A stretch of 64,000 nt of DNA from Burkholderiaceae bacterium. GTDB lineage: Bacteria; Pseudomonadota; Gammaproteobacteria; Burkholderiales; Burkholderiaceae_C. Shown here in pieces: positions 28,942 through 38,944 of this stretch. Position 1 is the stretch's first letter; each line of letters starts with the position of its first letter. The stretch spans positions 1 to 64,000 of the forward strand of contig SCQQ01000005.1 of assembly GCA_004299095.1 (NCBI GenBank), written 5' to 3'. Below the pieces are notes generated by a model. That model saw only the letters and a program-made list of their open reading frames with translations. It made no database searches and was not told the DNA's origin. A program made the position numbers and the translations under genes.

Positions 28942-29604
28942 TCAACGCGCGCCGTCGGGCGCGGCCGGCGCTTCGAGTGGCCGCAGGGTGGCGATGACCT
29001 CCTCGTCGGTGAGCTGCGGGAAATGGCGGTAGTGAAATCCGAGCGCCAGGAACTGGGCGGGCTGCTCCAGGCACACCAGCCGGTCGGCCTGCGCCGCCAG
29101 TTCCGCCGCCGTCTCTCGCGGCGCGACGGGAATGGCGACGACGATCTGGCGCGGCGAACGCCGTTTGAGCGCGCGTATCGCCGCCTTCATGCTGGCGTCC
29201 GTCGCTGCGCCGTCGTCGACGAGGATGGCGGTCCGGCCGGTGACCGAGACCGGCAGCGCCCGGCCAAAAGCGCGCCGGCGCCGCGCGAGCTCGAGGCTTT
29301 CGCGGGCAACCAATCGCGCCAGCGCGGCGTCGCTCAGTTCGCAGGCTTGCACGACGTCCGCGTTGAGCACCACGTCGGGCGGATCGCCGTCGACCAGCGC
29401 CCCCACCGCCAGTTCGGGCTGGCCGGGCGCGCCCAGCTTGCGCACGATGACGAGGTCCAGCGGCGCCGCGAGCGCCCGCGCAATTTCGGCCGCCACCGGC
29501 ACGCCGCCGCGCGGCAACGCGAGCACGACGGGATCGGCGAGGCCGAGCGCAGTCAGCCTGGCTGCCAGCCTCTTGCCTGCATCGGTTCGGTCATGGAACT
29601 TCAT
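28942..29604 (-). CDS. Phosphoribosyltransferase-family protein
   Basis: MKFHDRTDAGKRLAARLTALGLADPVVLALPRGGVPVAAEIARAL; AILVDDGAATDASMKAAI PRPP loop. Confidence 0.88.
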   Translation of the reverse strand: MKFHDRTDAGKRLAARLTALGLADPVVLALPRGGVPVAAEIARALAAPLDLVIVRKLGAPGQPELAVGALVDGDPPDVVLNADVVQACELSDAALARLVARESLELARRRRAFGRALPVSVTGRTAILVDDGAATDASMKAAIRALKRRSPRQIVVAIPVAPRETAAELAAQADRLVCLEQPAQFLALGFHYRHFPQLTDEEVIATLRPLEAPAAPDGAR

Positions 29605-29653
29605 CGTCGTTCGCTTCGCCGGGTTCACACCCGCTCGTGTTCGCCGTCACGCC

Positions 29654-32365
29654 TCAGGCCGCTCCGGCATCGGGCTGGGCCGCCGCGGCAGCGAGGTCCA
29701 GCGCCACCAGCATCGTGCTCGGCTCCTCCGGATCGCGCGCCGCCGAAAAGCCGAATTCCCGGCACATGCGCAGCATCGCGGTGTTGTCGCTCAGGACGAT
29801 GCCTTCGATGCGCCCGATTCGTTCGGCCTTGGCATAAGCCACGACCTGGTCCAGCAGCTTCCAGCCCAGGCCGTGCCCCTGCAGGTCGGAGCGCACCAGC
29901 AGCGCGTACTCGGCCTTGGCGCGGTCCGGATCGCAGGAGAGCCGGGCCACGCCAGCCAGTGCGCCGCCCGCATCCAGCGCAACGAAGGCCATGTCGCGCT
30001 CGTAGTCGAGCTGGGTCAGGCGCTTCAACATGTCGTCGGGGAAGTTGCGGCGCGGCGCGAGGAACCTGAGGCGGATGTCGCCCGGAGAGACTTTCGCCAG
30101 GAAATCCGGATAGAGCGCGATGTCGGCCGGCTTGATCGGCCGGATCGTGTAGTTCGCGCCGCCCGCGGAAAAAGCGCGCGCCCACTGCGCCGGATACGGC
30201 CGGATCGCGAGCCGCGGATTCGGGCCCGGCTGGTCCACGGCGTTTGGATCGATTTCGACCCGGGCATCGAGCGCGATCACGCCATCGGCGTCGGCCAGCA
30301 GCGGATTGATGTCGAGCGCGACGATGCACGGGAAATCGACCACCAGTTGCGCAAGGCTGTTGAGCGCGGCCACGATGGCCGGCCGATTCGCCGGCGGACG
30401 ATCGCGAAAACCCGCGAGCAACTTGCCGATGCGCGTGCGATCGATGAGGTCGCCGGCCAGCACGTCGTCGAGCGGCGGCAACGCAACGGCGGTGTCGGCC
30501 ATCACTTCGACCGCGGTGCCGCCGGCGCCAAACAGGATCACCGGGCCAAAAATCGCGTCTTCGCTCATTCCAGCGATCAGCTCCTGCGCGTTGCGGCGGA
30601 CGATCATCGGCTGCACGGCGTAGCCGTCTATCGTCGCGTCCGGCACTTTCTCGGCGACGCGGCGCTGGATGGTTTCCGCGGCAGCAACCGCGGCCGCGGC
30701 GCTTTCCAGCCCCAGCACCACGCCGCCGACGTCGGATTTGTGCGAAATCGCTTTCGAGAGCAACTTGACGGCGACGGCCGCCGACTTGCCCAGCAGGCGC
30801 GCCGCCGCTTCCGCGGCTTCGGCGGGCGTCCTGGCAACGACGGTTTCGGGAACGGTGACGCCGTACGCCGCGACCACCACCTTGGCCTCTGGCTCGGTCA
30901 GCATGCGCCGACCTTCGGCTGCCACGCGTCTCAGGGTCGCGAGCACATGCGTCCGGTCGGCGCTCACGTCCTCGCTGCCGCTTGCAGGAACGCGCAGCAG
31001 CGCGCTTTGCGCCTTCGACCAATCGGCCAGGTAAGTGAGGGCGCGCGCCGTGTCGGCGGGCGTTTCGAAGCTGGCGACACCGGCCGAAGCGAGAACCGCG
31101 CGCGCCTGGCGTGCCGTCTGCTCGCCCAGCCAGCAGGCGAGCACCGGCTTGCCGGCGATCGTGCCTTTTTCGGCGAGACCGGCGACCGCACTGGCCGCAT
31201 CGGCCGACGATGCGAGCTTGGTCGGACAGTTGAAAACCATGACGACTTCGACCGCTGGGTCGCTCGCGACGATTTCCACCGCGGCCCGGTAGCGCTCGGC
31301 ACTGGCGTCGCCGACGATGTCGACCGGATTGGCGCGCGACCAGGTCGGCGGCAGCACCGCGTCCAGCCGCTTCAGCGTCGCCGGTGCCAGCGCGGCGAGT
31401 TCGTCGGCACGCGCGCTCAGTTCATCGACTGCCAGCACCCCGGCGCCGCCGCCGTTGGTCACGATGCCGACGCGCGCGCTTGCGACCGGCGCGAAGCGCG
31501 CCGTGATTTCGGCCGCATCGAACAAATCGGCCAGTCCGTCCACGCGCAGGATGCCGGCGCGGGCAAACGCCGCGTCGACCGCGCGGTCCGAGCCCGACAG
31601 GGCGCCGGTGTGCGTGTTGGCCGCTTTGGCCGCGAGTTCGTGGCGCCCGGCCTTCAGCACGATCACCGGCTTGATGCGCGCCGCGGCACGCGCGGCCGAC
31701 ATGAATTTGCGCGCATTCGCCATGCCTTCGAGATAAACCAGGATGGCCCGGGTGTTGCCGTCGCCCGCCAGCAAATCGAGCCAGTCGGCGACGTCGACGT
31801 CGGCCATGTCGCCGAGCGACGCCACGCAGGAGAAGCCGACGTTGCGCGCCGCCGCCCAGTCGATCAGCGAGCCCGCGATCGCGCCCGATTGCGACAGCAG
31901 CGCCAGGTTGCCGGGCTTGGGCGCCATGTGCGCAAAGCTGGCGTTGAGCTTCAGCCGCGGCAGCATCAGGCCGAGCGTGTTCGGGCCGATGATGCGAAAG
32001 AGGTTTGGCCGCGCGGCGTCGAGCATCGCCTGGCGCAAGCCGTTGCCCGCCGTCAGGCCGGCCGTGATCACCACCGCCGCGCGGCAGCCCAGGGCACCCA
32101 GTTCGACAACGATGCCCGGCACGGTACGGGGTGGCGTGGCGATGACGGCCAGATCAGGGATTCCCGGCAGCGCCCGCGCGTTGCGATGGCAAGGCCGGCC
32201 GCCAAGCGTGGCGTGGCGCGGATTCACCAGCCAGACGTCACCTTCGAAACCGCCATCGATCACGTTGGCGGTGACCGCGCTGCCCACCGATCCGGGGCGC
32301 GCCGAAGCGCCGAAGATGGCGATCGATCGCGGGCGGAATGCACGCTCGAGATTGCGTACCGTCAC
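29654..32365 (-). CDS. Acetyl-CoA synthetase (NDP-forming)-like protein fused to GNAT acetyltransferase (Pat-like)
   Basis: MTVRNLERAFRPRSIAIFGASARPGSVGSAV CoA-binding; C-terminal GNAT LLVRSDLQGHGLGWKLLDQVVAYAKAERIGRIEGIVLSDN. Confidence 0.92.
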   Translation of the reverse strand: MTVRNLERAFRPRSIAIFGASARPGSVGSAVTANVIDGGFEGDVWLVNPRHATLGGRPCHRNARALPGIPDLAVIATPPRTVPGIVVELGALGCRAAVVITAGLTAGNGLRQAMLDAARPNLFRIIGPNTLGLMLPRLKLNASFAHMAPKPGNLALLSQSGAIAGSLIDWAAARNVGFSCVASLGDMADVDVADWLDLLAGDGNTRAILVYLEGMANARKFMSAARAAARIKPVIVLKAGRHELAAKAANTHTGALSGSDRAVDAAFARAGILRVDGLADLFDAAEITARFAPVASARVGIVTNGGGAGVLAVDELSARADELAALAPATLKRLDAVLPPTWSRANPVDIVGDASAERYRAAVEIVASDPAVEVVMVFNCPTKLASSADAASAVAGLAEKGTIAGKPVLACWLGEQTARQARAVLASAGVASFETPADTARALTYLADWSKAQSALLRVPASGSEDVSADRTHVLATLRRVAAEGRRMLTEPEAKVVVAAYGVTVPETVVARTPAEAAEAAARLLGKSAAVAVKLLSKAISHKSDVGGVVLGLESAAAAVAAAETIQRRVAEKVPDATIDGYAVQPMIVRRNAQELIAGMSEDAIFGPVILFGAGGTAVEVMADTAVALPPLDDVLAGDLIDRTRIGKLLAGFRDRPPANRPAIVAALNSLAQLVVDFPCIVALDINPLLADADGVIALDARVEIDPNAVDQPGPNPRLAIRPYPAQWARAFSAGGANYTIRPIKPADIALYPDFLAKVSPGDIRLRFLAPRRNFPDDMLKRLTQLDYERDMAFVALDAGGALAGVARLSCDPDRAKAEYALLVRSDLQGHGLGWKLLDQVVAYAKAERIGRIEGIVLSDNTAMLRMCREFGFSAARDPEEPSTMLVALDLAAAAAQPDAGAA

Positions 32366-32561
32366 GGTGTTCTCCTTTGGTCACGAAGTCTGGCGGGGTC
32401 CGCCGATGGCCTGCCATCGCCTGGTCAGCACGCGCCCGCGGCGCACGGGGCTCAGCAACGGCGGTGCGAAGCCCGCGCAACCGCCGCCAGCCACACACCC
32501 ACCCGCGCGCCTCCCTCCCTCACATTGCGCGAGAGCTTCGCGCATCGCACGGCACATCGCC

Positions 32562-32575
32562 TTGCGCTAGCGCAA
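32562..32575. promoter_or_regulatory. FNR/CRP-type box variant, perfect 14-bp palindrome
   Basis: TTGCGCTAGCGCAA between divergent Pat-like and ligase genes. Confidence 0.6.
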
Positions 32576-32610
32576 CACGGGCACGCGCGCCGCCGGGTGC
32601 AATCACACGC

Positions 32611-34044
32611 GTGCCGCCACGCATCGAACCTCTGCACCGCACCGCCGTTGACTACGACGTGGCGTCGATGGCGTGGGCCGCGCCCGCGGCGCTGCAGGCG
32701 CGGCAACGCCGGCGCCTGCAGGCACTGCTCGCGAGTGCGGCAGCGCACTCCAGGATTTACGCAGGGCGGTTGCGCGGCGTCGATCCAGCAAAGGCAAAGC
32801 TGGCCGACATCGAGCCGGTGACCAAGGCGCACCTCATGCGCCATTTCGGCGACTGGGTCACGGATCCGCGGCTTTCCCTCGCCGCGTTGCGCCGCTTCAC
32901 GGCCGATCCGGCGCGTGTTGGCCAAACCTGTCTCGACCGCTACATCGTCTGGTCCAGCTCGGGCAGCAGCGGCGAACCGGCTCTGTTCGTTCAGGATGCG
33001 CACGCGCTGGCGGTTTACGACGCGCTCGAAGCGCTGCGCCGCGCGCCGCTGCGTCCGCCGTGGCAATGGCTTGCGGCCGGCGGCGCTGGCGAACGCTTCG
33101 CTTTCGTCGGTGCCACCGACGGGCATTTCGCGAGCAACGTGACGTTGGAGCGGCTGCGCCGGCTGGTGCCCGGCTTCGCGGCCGCGTTGCGCGGCTTCTC
33201 GTTCCTGTTGCCGCAAGCCGAGCTGGCCGCGCAACTCGAGCGTTTCGAGCCCACCGTGCTCGCCACTTATCCGACTTGCGCGCTGATGCTGGCCGAACAA
33301 GCGCGCGCCGGCCGCCTGCATATCGCGCCGCGGGAAATCTGGACCGGCGGCGAAACCCTGACGCCGGCGATGCGGCAGCGCGTCGAAGCCAGCTTCGGCT
33401 GCCGTATTGGCAACAACTACGGCGCATCGGAATTCCTTGCGATCGCCACCGACTGCCGGCACGGTCGCCTGCACGTCAATGAAGACTGGGTCATTCTCGA
33501 ACCGGTCGACCGCCATCTCGCGCCGGTGCGGGACGGCCAGGCCGGCCACACCACGCTGCTCACCAATCTGGCGAACCAGGTGCAGCCGCTGATCCGCTAC
33601 GACCTGGGCGACCGCATCGCCTTGCACCGCGAACCGTGCCCGTGTGGCGCGCCGACGGCGTGGCTGGAAGTCGACGGTCGCAGCGACGATCTGCTGACCC
33701 TGCGCGACGCGCAACAACACGCGGTGCGGTTGTCGCCGCTGGCGCTCACGACTGTGCTGGAAGACGGTGCCGGCGTATTCACCTTCCAGCTCGAACAGAC
33801 CGGCGACGCCGCCCTGCTGCTGCGCCTCGCCGACGGCGTCAACGCCGGCCGCGCCGCGCTGGCGCGTGCCCGGGTCGCGCTCCATCGCTACCTGCGAGAT
33901 CAAGGGCTCGCCAACGCCGCCGTTGAAATCGTTCATGGCGTTCCGCTGGCGCCGGGCGCCGGCGGCAAGATGCGGCGCATCATCGGACTGCAGCGCAACC
34001 CGGCGAGCACGGCGGGCACAGCGAAACGCGCGCCGCCGAGATAG
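32611..34044 (+). CDS. Phenylacetate-CoA ligase / AMP-dependent ligase-like protein
   Basis: SSGSSGEPALFVQD; EIWTGGETLTPAMRQRVEASFGCRIGNNYGASEFLAIA; putative GTG start. Confidence 0.8.
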   Translation: MPPRIEPLHRTAVDYDVASMAWAAPAALQARQRRRLQALLASAAAHSRIYAGRLRGVDPAKAKLADIEPVTKAHLMRHFGDWVTDPRLSLAALRRFTADPARVGQTCLDRYIVWSSSGSSGEPALFVQDAHALAVYDALEALRRAPLRPPWQWLAAGGAGERFAFVGATDGHFASNVTLERLRRLVPGFAAALRGFSFLLPQAELAAQLERFEPTVLATYPTCALMLAEQARAGRLHIAPREIWTGGETLTPAMRQRVEASFGCRIGNNYGASEFLAIATDCRHGRLHVNEDWVILEPVDRHLAPVRDGQAGHTTLLTNLANQVQPLIRYDLGDRIALHREPCPCGAPTAWLEVDGRSDDLLTLRDAQQHAVRLSPLALTTVLEDGAGVFTFQLEQTGDAALLLRLADGVNAGRAALARARVALHRYLRDQGLANAAVEIVHGVPLAPGAGGKMRRIIGLQRNPASTAGTAKRAPPR

Positions 34045-34259
34045 TGACGCTGCAGCGGGCGCTGCATGAACGTCGCGCGGCTCGTGCTGCGTTCCTCTGT
34101 GACACGACGCCGATCGTGCGCCGGAACCGTGCGGCGCGATTGAGCACCAGATAGCGTGGAGGTGCGGTCCGAACGCCGGCGAACGCCAACGGCGCGACTG
34201 CCGAACCGACGAGACACACGCGGCGTGCACAGCCCACGACCGGCAGGTCCGGCTCGCCG

Positions 34260-34664
34260 TCACGCGCGGCGTGGTGTGTCACCAGCCGGCGCCGATGCGG
34301 CCCCAGCCCCGGTCTCGAAGATCATCTGGCACGCCGCGCAACGCTCCGCGGCCGGATGCACGCGCAGCCGCGCAAAGACGATCGGCTCACCGCAATCAAT
34401 GCAATCGCCATAAACGCCGGCATCGAGCCGGTAAAGCGCGGCCTGCACCTGCCGCAGCTCGTCGATGTCGCGCTGCACCTCTCTGGCGCCAACCGCATCG
34501 TGCGCGCGGCGCGCCGCTTCATCCTTGAAATCGCGTGTTTCCCGCTCGCCCGCACCACCACGCCCCGCCAGATCACCGACGTGTACTTCGTCCTGCAATT
34601 GGCGCGCGCGATCGAGCAGCGTCTCGCGCAGGCTCGCGAGGTATCTTTGGGTCAACAAGTCCAT
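34260..34664 (-). CDS. DksA/TraR-type zinc-finger protein
   Basis: MDLLTQRYLASLRETLLDRARQLQDEV; YGDCIDCGEPIVFARLRVHPAAERCAACQ. Confidence 0.88.
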   Translation of the reverse strand: MDLLTQRYLASLRETLLDRARQLQDEVHVGDLAGRGGAGERETRDFKDEAARRAHDAVGAREVQRDIDELRQVQAALYRLDAGVYGDCIDCGEPIVFARLRVHPAAERCAACQMIFETGAGAASAPAGDTPRRA

Positions 34665-34722
34665 GCGGCGTTCCTCCTCCAGGCACTGACGGGCATGATC
34701 GGTGGCGCGCCGCATTGGCACT

Positions 34723-34736
34723 TTGACGTCGATCAA
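34723..34736. promoter_or_regulatory. FNR/CRP-type box
   Basis: TTGAC-GTCG-ATCAA, 59 bp upstream of the DksA/TraR start (- strand). Confidence 0.68.
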
Positions 34737-34810
34737 GGCAACGCCCTGGGTCGCATCCGTCTGCCGGCACGCACATGGGCGGCAAATGGGAATCGCCGCT
34801 TCAGCAGCCG

Positions 34811-36169
34811 TCAATCCAGTTCGACGCGCCGATCCTGTTCCGCCACCGTCACGGGCCAGCCGAAACGCTCCTCGATGGCCAGCCGCAACGCGTCGGCGGC
34901 GACCGGCTCGCCGTGGTTGACAAAGACCCGGCGCGGCGGGCGCGGCAGTCGATCCAGCCAGGCGAGCAGGCCGTCCCGATCGGCGTGTGCCGACAGCGAT
35001 TCCAACTGGATCACCTCTGCCTGGACGGGAACGTAGCTGCCGTGGATCTTCACCGACTGCGCACCGCCGACGAGTGCCGCGCCGCGCGTTCCCATCGCCT
35101 GGAAGCCGGCGAACAGGATCAGGTTGCGCGGATCCGGCGCGTACGCCTTCAGGTGATGCAGCACGCGGCCGCCGGTCGCCATGCCGCTGGCCGAGACAAT
35201 CACCGCGGGCCCGCGCAGGCTGTTCAACCGTTTCGACGCTTCCACGTCGTTGACGATCTGCGCCGCACCGAACGCCGCCGCGCACTCCGCCGGAGTCAGG
35301 CGATGCAGTGCGGCGTGGCGCTCGTACAACCGGGTCGCGTCGGCCGCCATCGGGCTGTTCAGGAACACCGGCAGATCCGGAATTCGCCGTGCCGCTTTGA
35401 GCTGATGCAGGCAGTACAGCAGCGTCTGCGCGCGGCCGACCGCAAACGCCGGCACCACGATCACGCCGCCGCGCGCAGCCGCGCGGCTAATGGCTGTCGC
35501 CAGATCGGAGAGCGGGTCGGGCGCCCCGTGCGTGCGATTGCCGTATGTCGATTCGACCACGACCCAATCGGCTGCCGGCGGTGTTGCCGGTGGCTGCATC
35601 AGCAGGTCGTCATCGCGTCCCAGATCGCCAGAGAACAGGAGGGTCTTCCCGCCCCATTCGACGTGTACGCTTGCCGCGCCGAGCAAATGGCCTGCCGGGC
35701 TGAAGGTCGCGAGCGCACCGGGCAACGGCGCGAACGCCGCACCGAACCGATGCACGGTGAACCGCTGCATCGCCTGCCGGGCGTCGGCTTCGTCATACAG
35801 CGGCAGCGCCGGCTGGTGGCGCGAAAAGCGATGTCGGTTGGCGTACCGCGCCTCCTCCGCGAGCAAGTGGCCGCTGTCCGGCAGCAGCAGCTCGCACAGG
35901 TCGCGCGTAGCCCCGGTGGCGTGGATGTGCGCGGGCGAGCCCAGTTTGAGCAGCCGCGGGATGTAGCCGCTGTGGTCGAGGTGCGCGTGCGTGAGCAGCA
36001 CCGCTTCGATTTGCTTGGTCGGCAGCGGCAGCCCGGACCAGTTGCGCAGCCGCAGCACCTTCAGCCCCTGGAACAGCCCGCAGTCGACGAGCAGGCGCCG
36101 TCCGCCCTGTTCGAGCAGCGCCTTCGATCCGGTTACCGTGCCGGCGGCACCGAGGAAGGTGAGATTCAT
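34811..36169 (-). CDS. MBL-fold/beta-CASP RNA-metabolising metallohydrolase
   Basis: MNLTFLGAAGTVTGSKALLEQGGRRLLVDCGLFQG; LTHAHLDHSGYIPRL; SLSAHADRDGLLAWL. Confidence 0.92.
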   Translation of the reverse strand: MNLTFLGAAGTVTGSKALLEQGGRRLLVDCGLFQGLKVLRLRNWSGLPLPTKQIEAVLLTHAHLDHSGYIPRLLKLGSPAHIHATGATRDLCELLLPDSGHLLAEEARYANRHRFSRHQPALPLYDEADARQAMQRFTVHRFGAAFAPLPGALATFSPAGHLLGAASVHVEWGGKTLLFSGDLGRDDDLLMQPPATPPAADWVVVESTYGNRTHGAPDPLSDLATAISRAAARGGVIVVPAFAVGRAQTLLYCLHQLKAARRIPDLPVFLNSPMAADATRLYERHAALHRLTPAECAAAFGAAQIVNDVEASKRLNSLRGPAVIVSASGMATGGRVLHHLKAYAPDPRNLILFAGFQAMGTRGAALVGGAQSVKIHGSYVPVQAEVIQLESLSAHADRDGLLAWLDRLPRPPRRVFVNHGEPVAADALRLAIEERFGWPVTVAEQDRRVELD

Positions 36170-36205
36170 CAGCAAGCAGTTTCGGCCACGCGCTTCAACC
36201 AGCGT

Positions 36206-36219
36206 TTGCGCCACATCAA
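36206..36219. promoter_or_regulatory. FNR/CRP-type box variant, shared divergent region
   Basis: TTGCG-CCAC-ATCAA between the MBL gene (-) and response regulator (+). Confidence 0.58.
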
Positions 36220-36242
36220 CGCGGAACCACATAATGGCCTGC

Positions 36243-36965
36243 ATGAGTGAGACCCACGTCGCGGTGGTAGACGATGAGCCCGATATCACGCAGCTCATCG
36301 CCGACTACCTGACAAACCATGGATTCCGCGTCAGCCAACTGCGCGACGGCAGCGCCTTGTTCGGTCTCATGGCGAGTGATCCGCCGGCGCTGGTCCTGCT
36401 CGACATAGGACTCGGCAGCGAGGACGGCCTCGCCGTCGCACGCAAGCTGCGCGCGCAGTGGCGCTGCGGGCTGGTGATCGTGACTGGCCGAGGCGACATC
36501 GTCGACCGCGTCGTCGGCCTCGAGGTGGGTGCCGACGATTACGTCGCCAAGCCGTTCGACCTGCGCGAGCTGGAAGCCCGCATCAAGGCGGTTTTGCGCC
36601 GCCTGCAGCCGGATGAGACGCGCGGCCCGGCACCGGAAGCCGAGCGCGCCCGCCTCAGCTTCGCCGGCTGGTCGCTGGACGTCGACGCGCGCCGGCTGAT
36701 CGGGCCCGACACCGCGGAAGTGGTGCTGACCAGCGGCGAATTCGACTTGTTGCGCGCGTTTGCCGAGCATCCCGGCCGTGTCCTGTCGCGCGACTTCCTG
36801 CTCGAACGCACGCGCGGCCGCGAAGCCGGCCCGTACGATCGCACGATCGACGTCCAGGTCGGCCGGCTGCGGCGGAAAATCGAAGCGGATCCGGTCAATC
36901 CGCAAATCATCAAATCGGTGCGCAGCGCGGGCTACGTGCTGGTGCCACCGGTATCGGCCACCTGA
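36243..36965 (+). CDS. OmpR-family response regulator
   Basis: MSETHVAVVDDEPDITQLIADYLTNHGFRV; winged helix DFLLERTRGREAGPYDRTIDVQVGRLRRKIE. Confidence 0.95.
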   Translation: MSETHVAVVDDEPDITQLIADYLTNHGFRVSQLRDGSALFGLMASDPPALVLLDIGLGSEDGLAVARKLRAQWRCGLVIVTGRGDIVDRVVGLEVGADDYVAKPFDLRELEARIKAVLRRLQPDETRGPAPEAERARLSFAGWSLDVDARRLIGPDTAEVVLTSGEFDLLRAFAEHPGRVLSRDFLLERTRGREAGPYDRTIDVQVGRLRRKIEADPVNPQIIKSVRSAGYVLVPPVSAT

Positions 36966-36973
36966 GGCAGGCC

Positions 36974-38923
36974 ATGCCGTCGCAGCCAGACATCAGTCTG
37001 ATTTGCCGCTCGGTGTTCGCCGCTTGTCCCGGTGCGCTGCTGTTGATTGACGAGCGGGAAACGATCGTTCTTGCAAATCCCGCAGCGACCGAACTGCTCG
37101 GCTACGCTCCGGGCGAACTGATCGCCATGCGCTTCGACCACGTGGTCCCGGCCGGGACGCGCGAACGACCCGTGCACGCATCCCTGGAGCTGTCGGCGCG
37201 ACGCAAGGACGGCCGCCAGGTGATGGTGGAAATCACGCTCGCCCCGCTTGAAGACGCCGGCGCCCCGCTGCTCCTGGTCGCAATCCGCGCCGTTGGCGAG
37301 CACGTGCAGGTCAGGCAGGCGCTGCGGCGCGCTCGCTACAGCGAATGCGTTGCCGACGTGGGGCGGCTCGCCGTCGACACGCGTGATCCCTACGCGCTGC
37401 TGAACCGCGTGCCCGCGGCAGCGGCCAGCGCCATCGGGGCCGATACGTCGGTTCTCTGGCGGCTCGAACCCAACCAGCTCGCGTTGCGCGTCGTCGCCGG
37501 CGTCGGCCTCGTCGATGAGGAAGCTGAAGGCGCCCTGATGGCCAATCGGGTGGACACGCCGCCCGGCTTTGCACTCGCGGAAGCCCGGCCAATCATCATC
37601 GAGGATTACCGGCAGGAGCGGCGTTTCGACGTACCGCACTGGCTGCTGCGCCAGGGGCTCGTGAGCGGCATCCTGGTGCCGCTGCGGGATCGCGGCCGCA
37701 CCATCGGCGTGCTGGCGCTCCGGTCGCGCCGGGCGCAGCACTTTGGCGACGACGAGGTCTACTTCCTGCGCTCGCTGGTCAATCTGCTCTCGAGCAGCCT
37801 GCAGCGCGCCGAAAGCGAAGAGGCGCTCGCCCATGCGCAACGGCTGCAAGGCATCGGCCGGCTCACGGGTAGCGTGGCGCACGATTTCAACAACCTGCTC
37901 ACAGTGATCCAGGGCAACTTGCAGATGCTCGCCGCGCTGCCGGCGCTGCGCGAAGGCGATGGACGACGGCTGGTCGCCGCGGTAACGCGCGCGAGCCAGC
38001 GCGGCACCGAACTCACGGGCAGACTGCTGGCGTTCTCACGCCGCCAGACCCTGCGGCCGGCGCGCGTCGATGTTGCGGCCACGCTGCACGCGCTGGCCGA
38101 CATGCTGCATCACACGCTGGACCCGCGCATCCGCATTACGGTCGATGTGGCGCCAGCCTGCCCGCCATGTCGCGCAGATCCCGGCCAACTCGAATCGGCC
38201 TTGCTGAATATCGCGATCAACGCCCGCGATGCCATGTCCGAAGGCGGTTTGCTGGCCTTCAGCGCCGCACCGGCCGCCGGCGACTGCGTCGCCATCACCA
38301 TCACCGATACCGGCTGCGGGATGTCGGCGCTGGAGCGCGAGCGCGCGTTCGAGCCGTTCTTCACGACCAAGGAGACAGGCCGCGGTACGGGCCTTGGGCT
38401 GAGTACGGTGCATGGCTTCATCCTGCAATCCGGCGGCAGCGTCGATCTGGCGAGCGAACCGGGCCGCGGAACGACGGTCACGCTCCGCCTCCCCAGCTGG
38501 CACGAGTCCGCGGACGTCACGCCGCCCGAACCGGACGCGTTGCCGCTGCCGCCGGGGCTGCGCGTGCTGTTGGTCGAAGACGAAGACGAAGTGCGCGAGC
38601 TGGCGCACGCGGCCCTCGTGTCGCTCGGCTGCACGGTCACGGCCAACGCGGATGCCGCGCAGGCACTGATCACGCTCGAACGTGAGCCGTCTTTCGACCT
38701 GCTGGTCAGCGATATCGAGCTCGGCGACGGCATGCGCGGGACCGAACTGGCCCGGCAGGCAACGCAGCGCAACGCGCGCATCGCGGTCTTGCTGGTGTCA
38801 GGCTTGGTGGCAGAAGCGAGCCCGGCCGATGCGTCGCGGCGCTGGGAGCGGTTACGCAAGCCCTGCACCCGCGGGGAGCTGGCGCGCGCGCTTTCGCGTG
38901 CGCTGGCGGCGCGCCGCCCTTGA
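36974..38923 (+). CDS. PAS/GAF hybrid sensor histidine kinase with C-terminal receiver
   Basis: VAHDFNNLLTVIQGNLQ H-box, GRGTGLGLSTVHGFILQSGG G-box, LLVEDEDEVRELA receiver. Confidence 0.94.
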   Translation: MPSQPDISLICRSVFAACPGALLLIDERETIVLANPAATELLGYAPGELIAMRFDHVVPAGTRERPVHASLELSARRKDGRQVMVEITLAPLEDAGAPLLLVAIRAVGEHVQVRQALRRARYSECVADVGRLAVDTRDPYALLNRVPAAAASAIGADTSVLWRLEPNQLALRVVAGVGLVDEEAEGALMANRVDTPPGFALAEARPIIIEDYRQERRFDVPHWLLRQGLVSGILVPLRDRGRTIGVLALRSRRAQHFGDDEVYFLRSLVNLLSSSLQRAESEEALAHAQRLQGIGRLTGSVAHDFNNLLTVIQGNLQMLAALPALREGDGRRLVAAVTRASQRGTELTGRLLAFSRRQTLRPARVDVAATLHALADMLHHTLDPRIRITVDVAPACPPCRADPGQLESALLNIAINARDAMSEGGLLAFSAAPAAGDCVAITITDTGCGMSALERERAFEPFFTTKETGRGTGLGLSTVHGFILQSGGSVDLASEPGRGTTVTLRLPSWHESADVTPPEPDALPLPPGLRVLLVEDEDEVRELAHAALVSLGCTVTANADAAQALITLEREPSFDLLVSDIELGDGMRGTELARQATQRNARIAVLLVSGLVAEASPADASRRWERLRKPCTRGELARALSRALAARRP

Positions 38924-38944
38924 GCGTGCCGCCTTGAAACCACC

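Noticed and set aside
29132-32821. 1229-aa + strand ORF opposite the Pat-like gene
   Set aside because: Shadow ORF of the GC-rich antisense frame; the - strand has clear CoA-binding and GNAT motifs.
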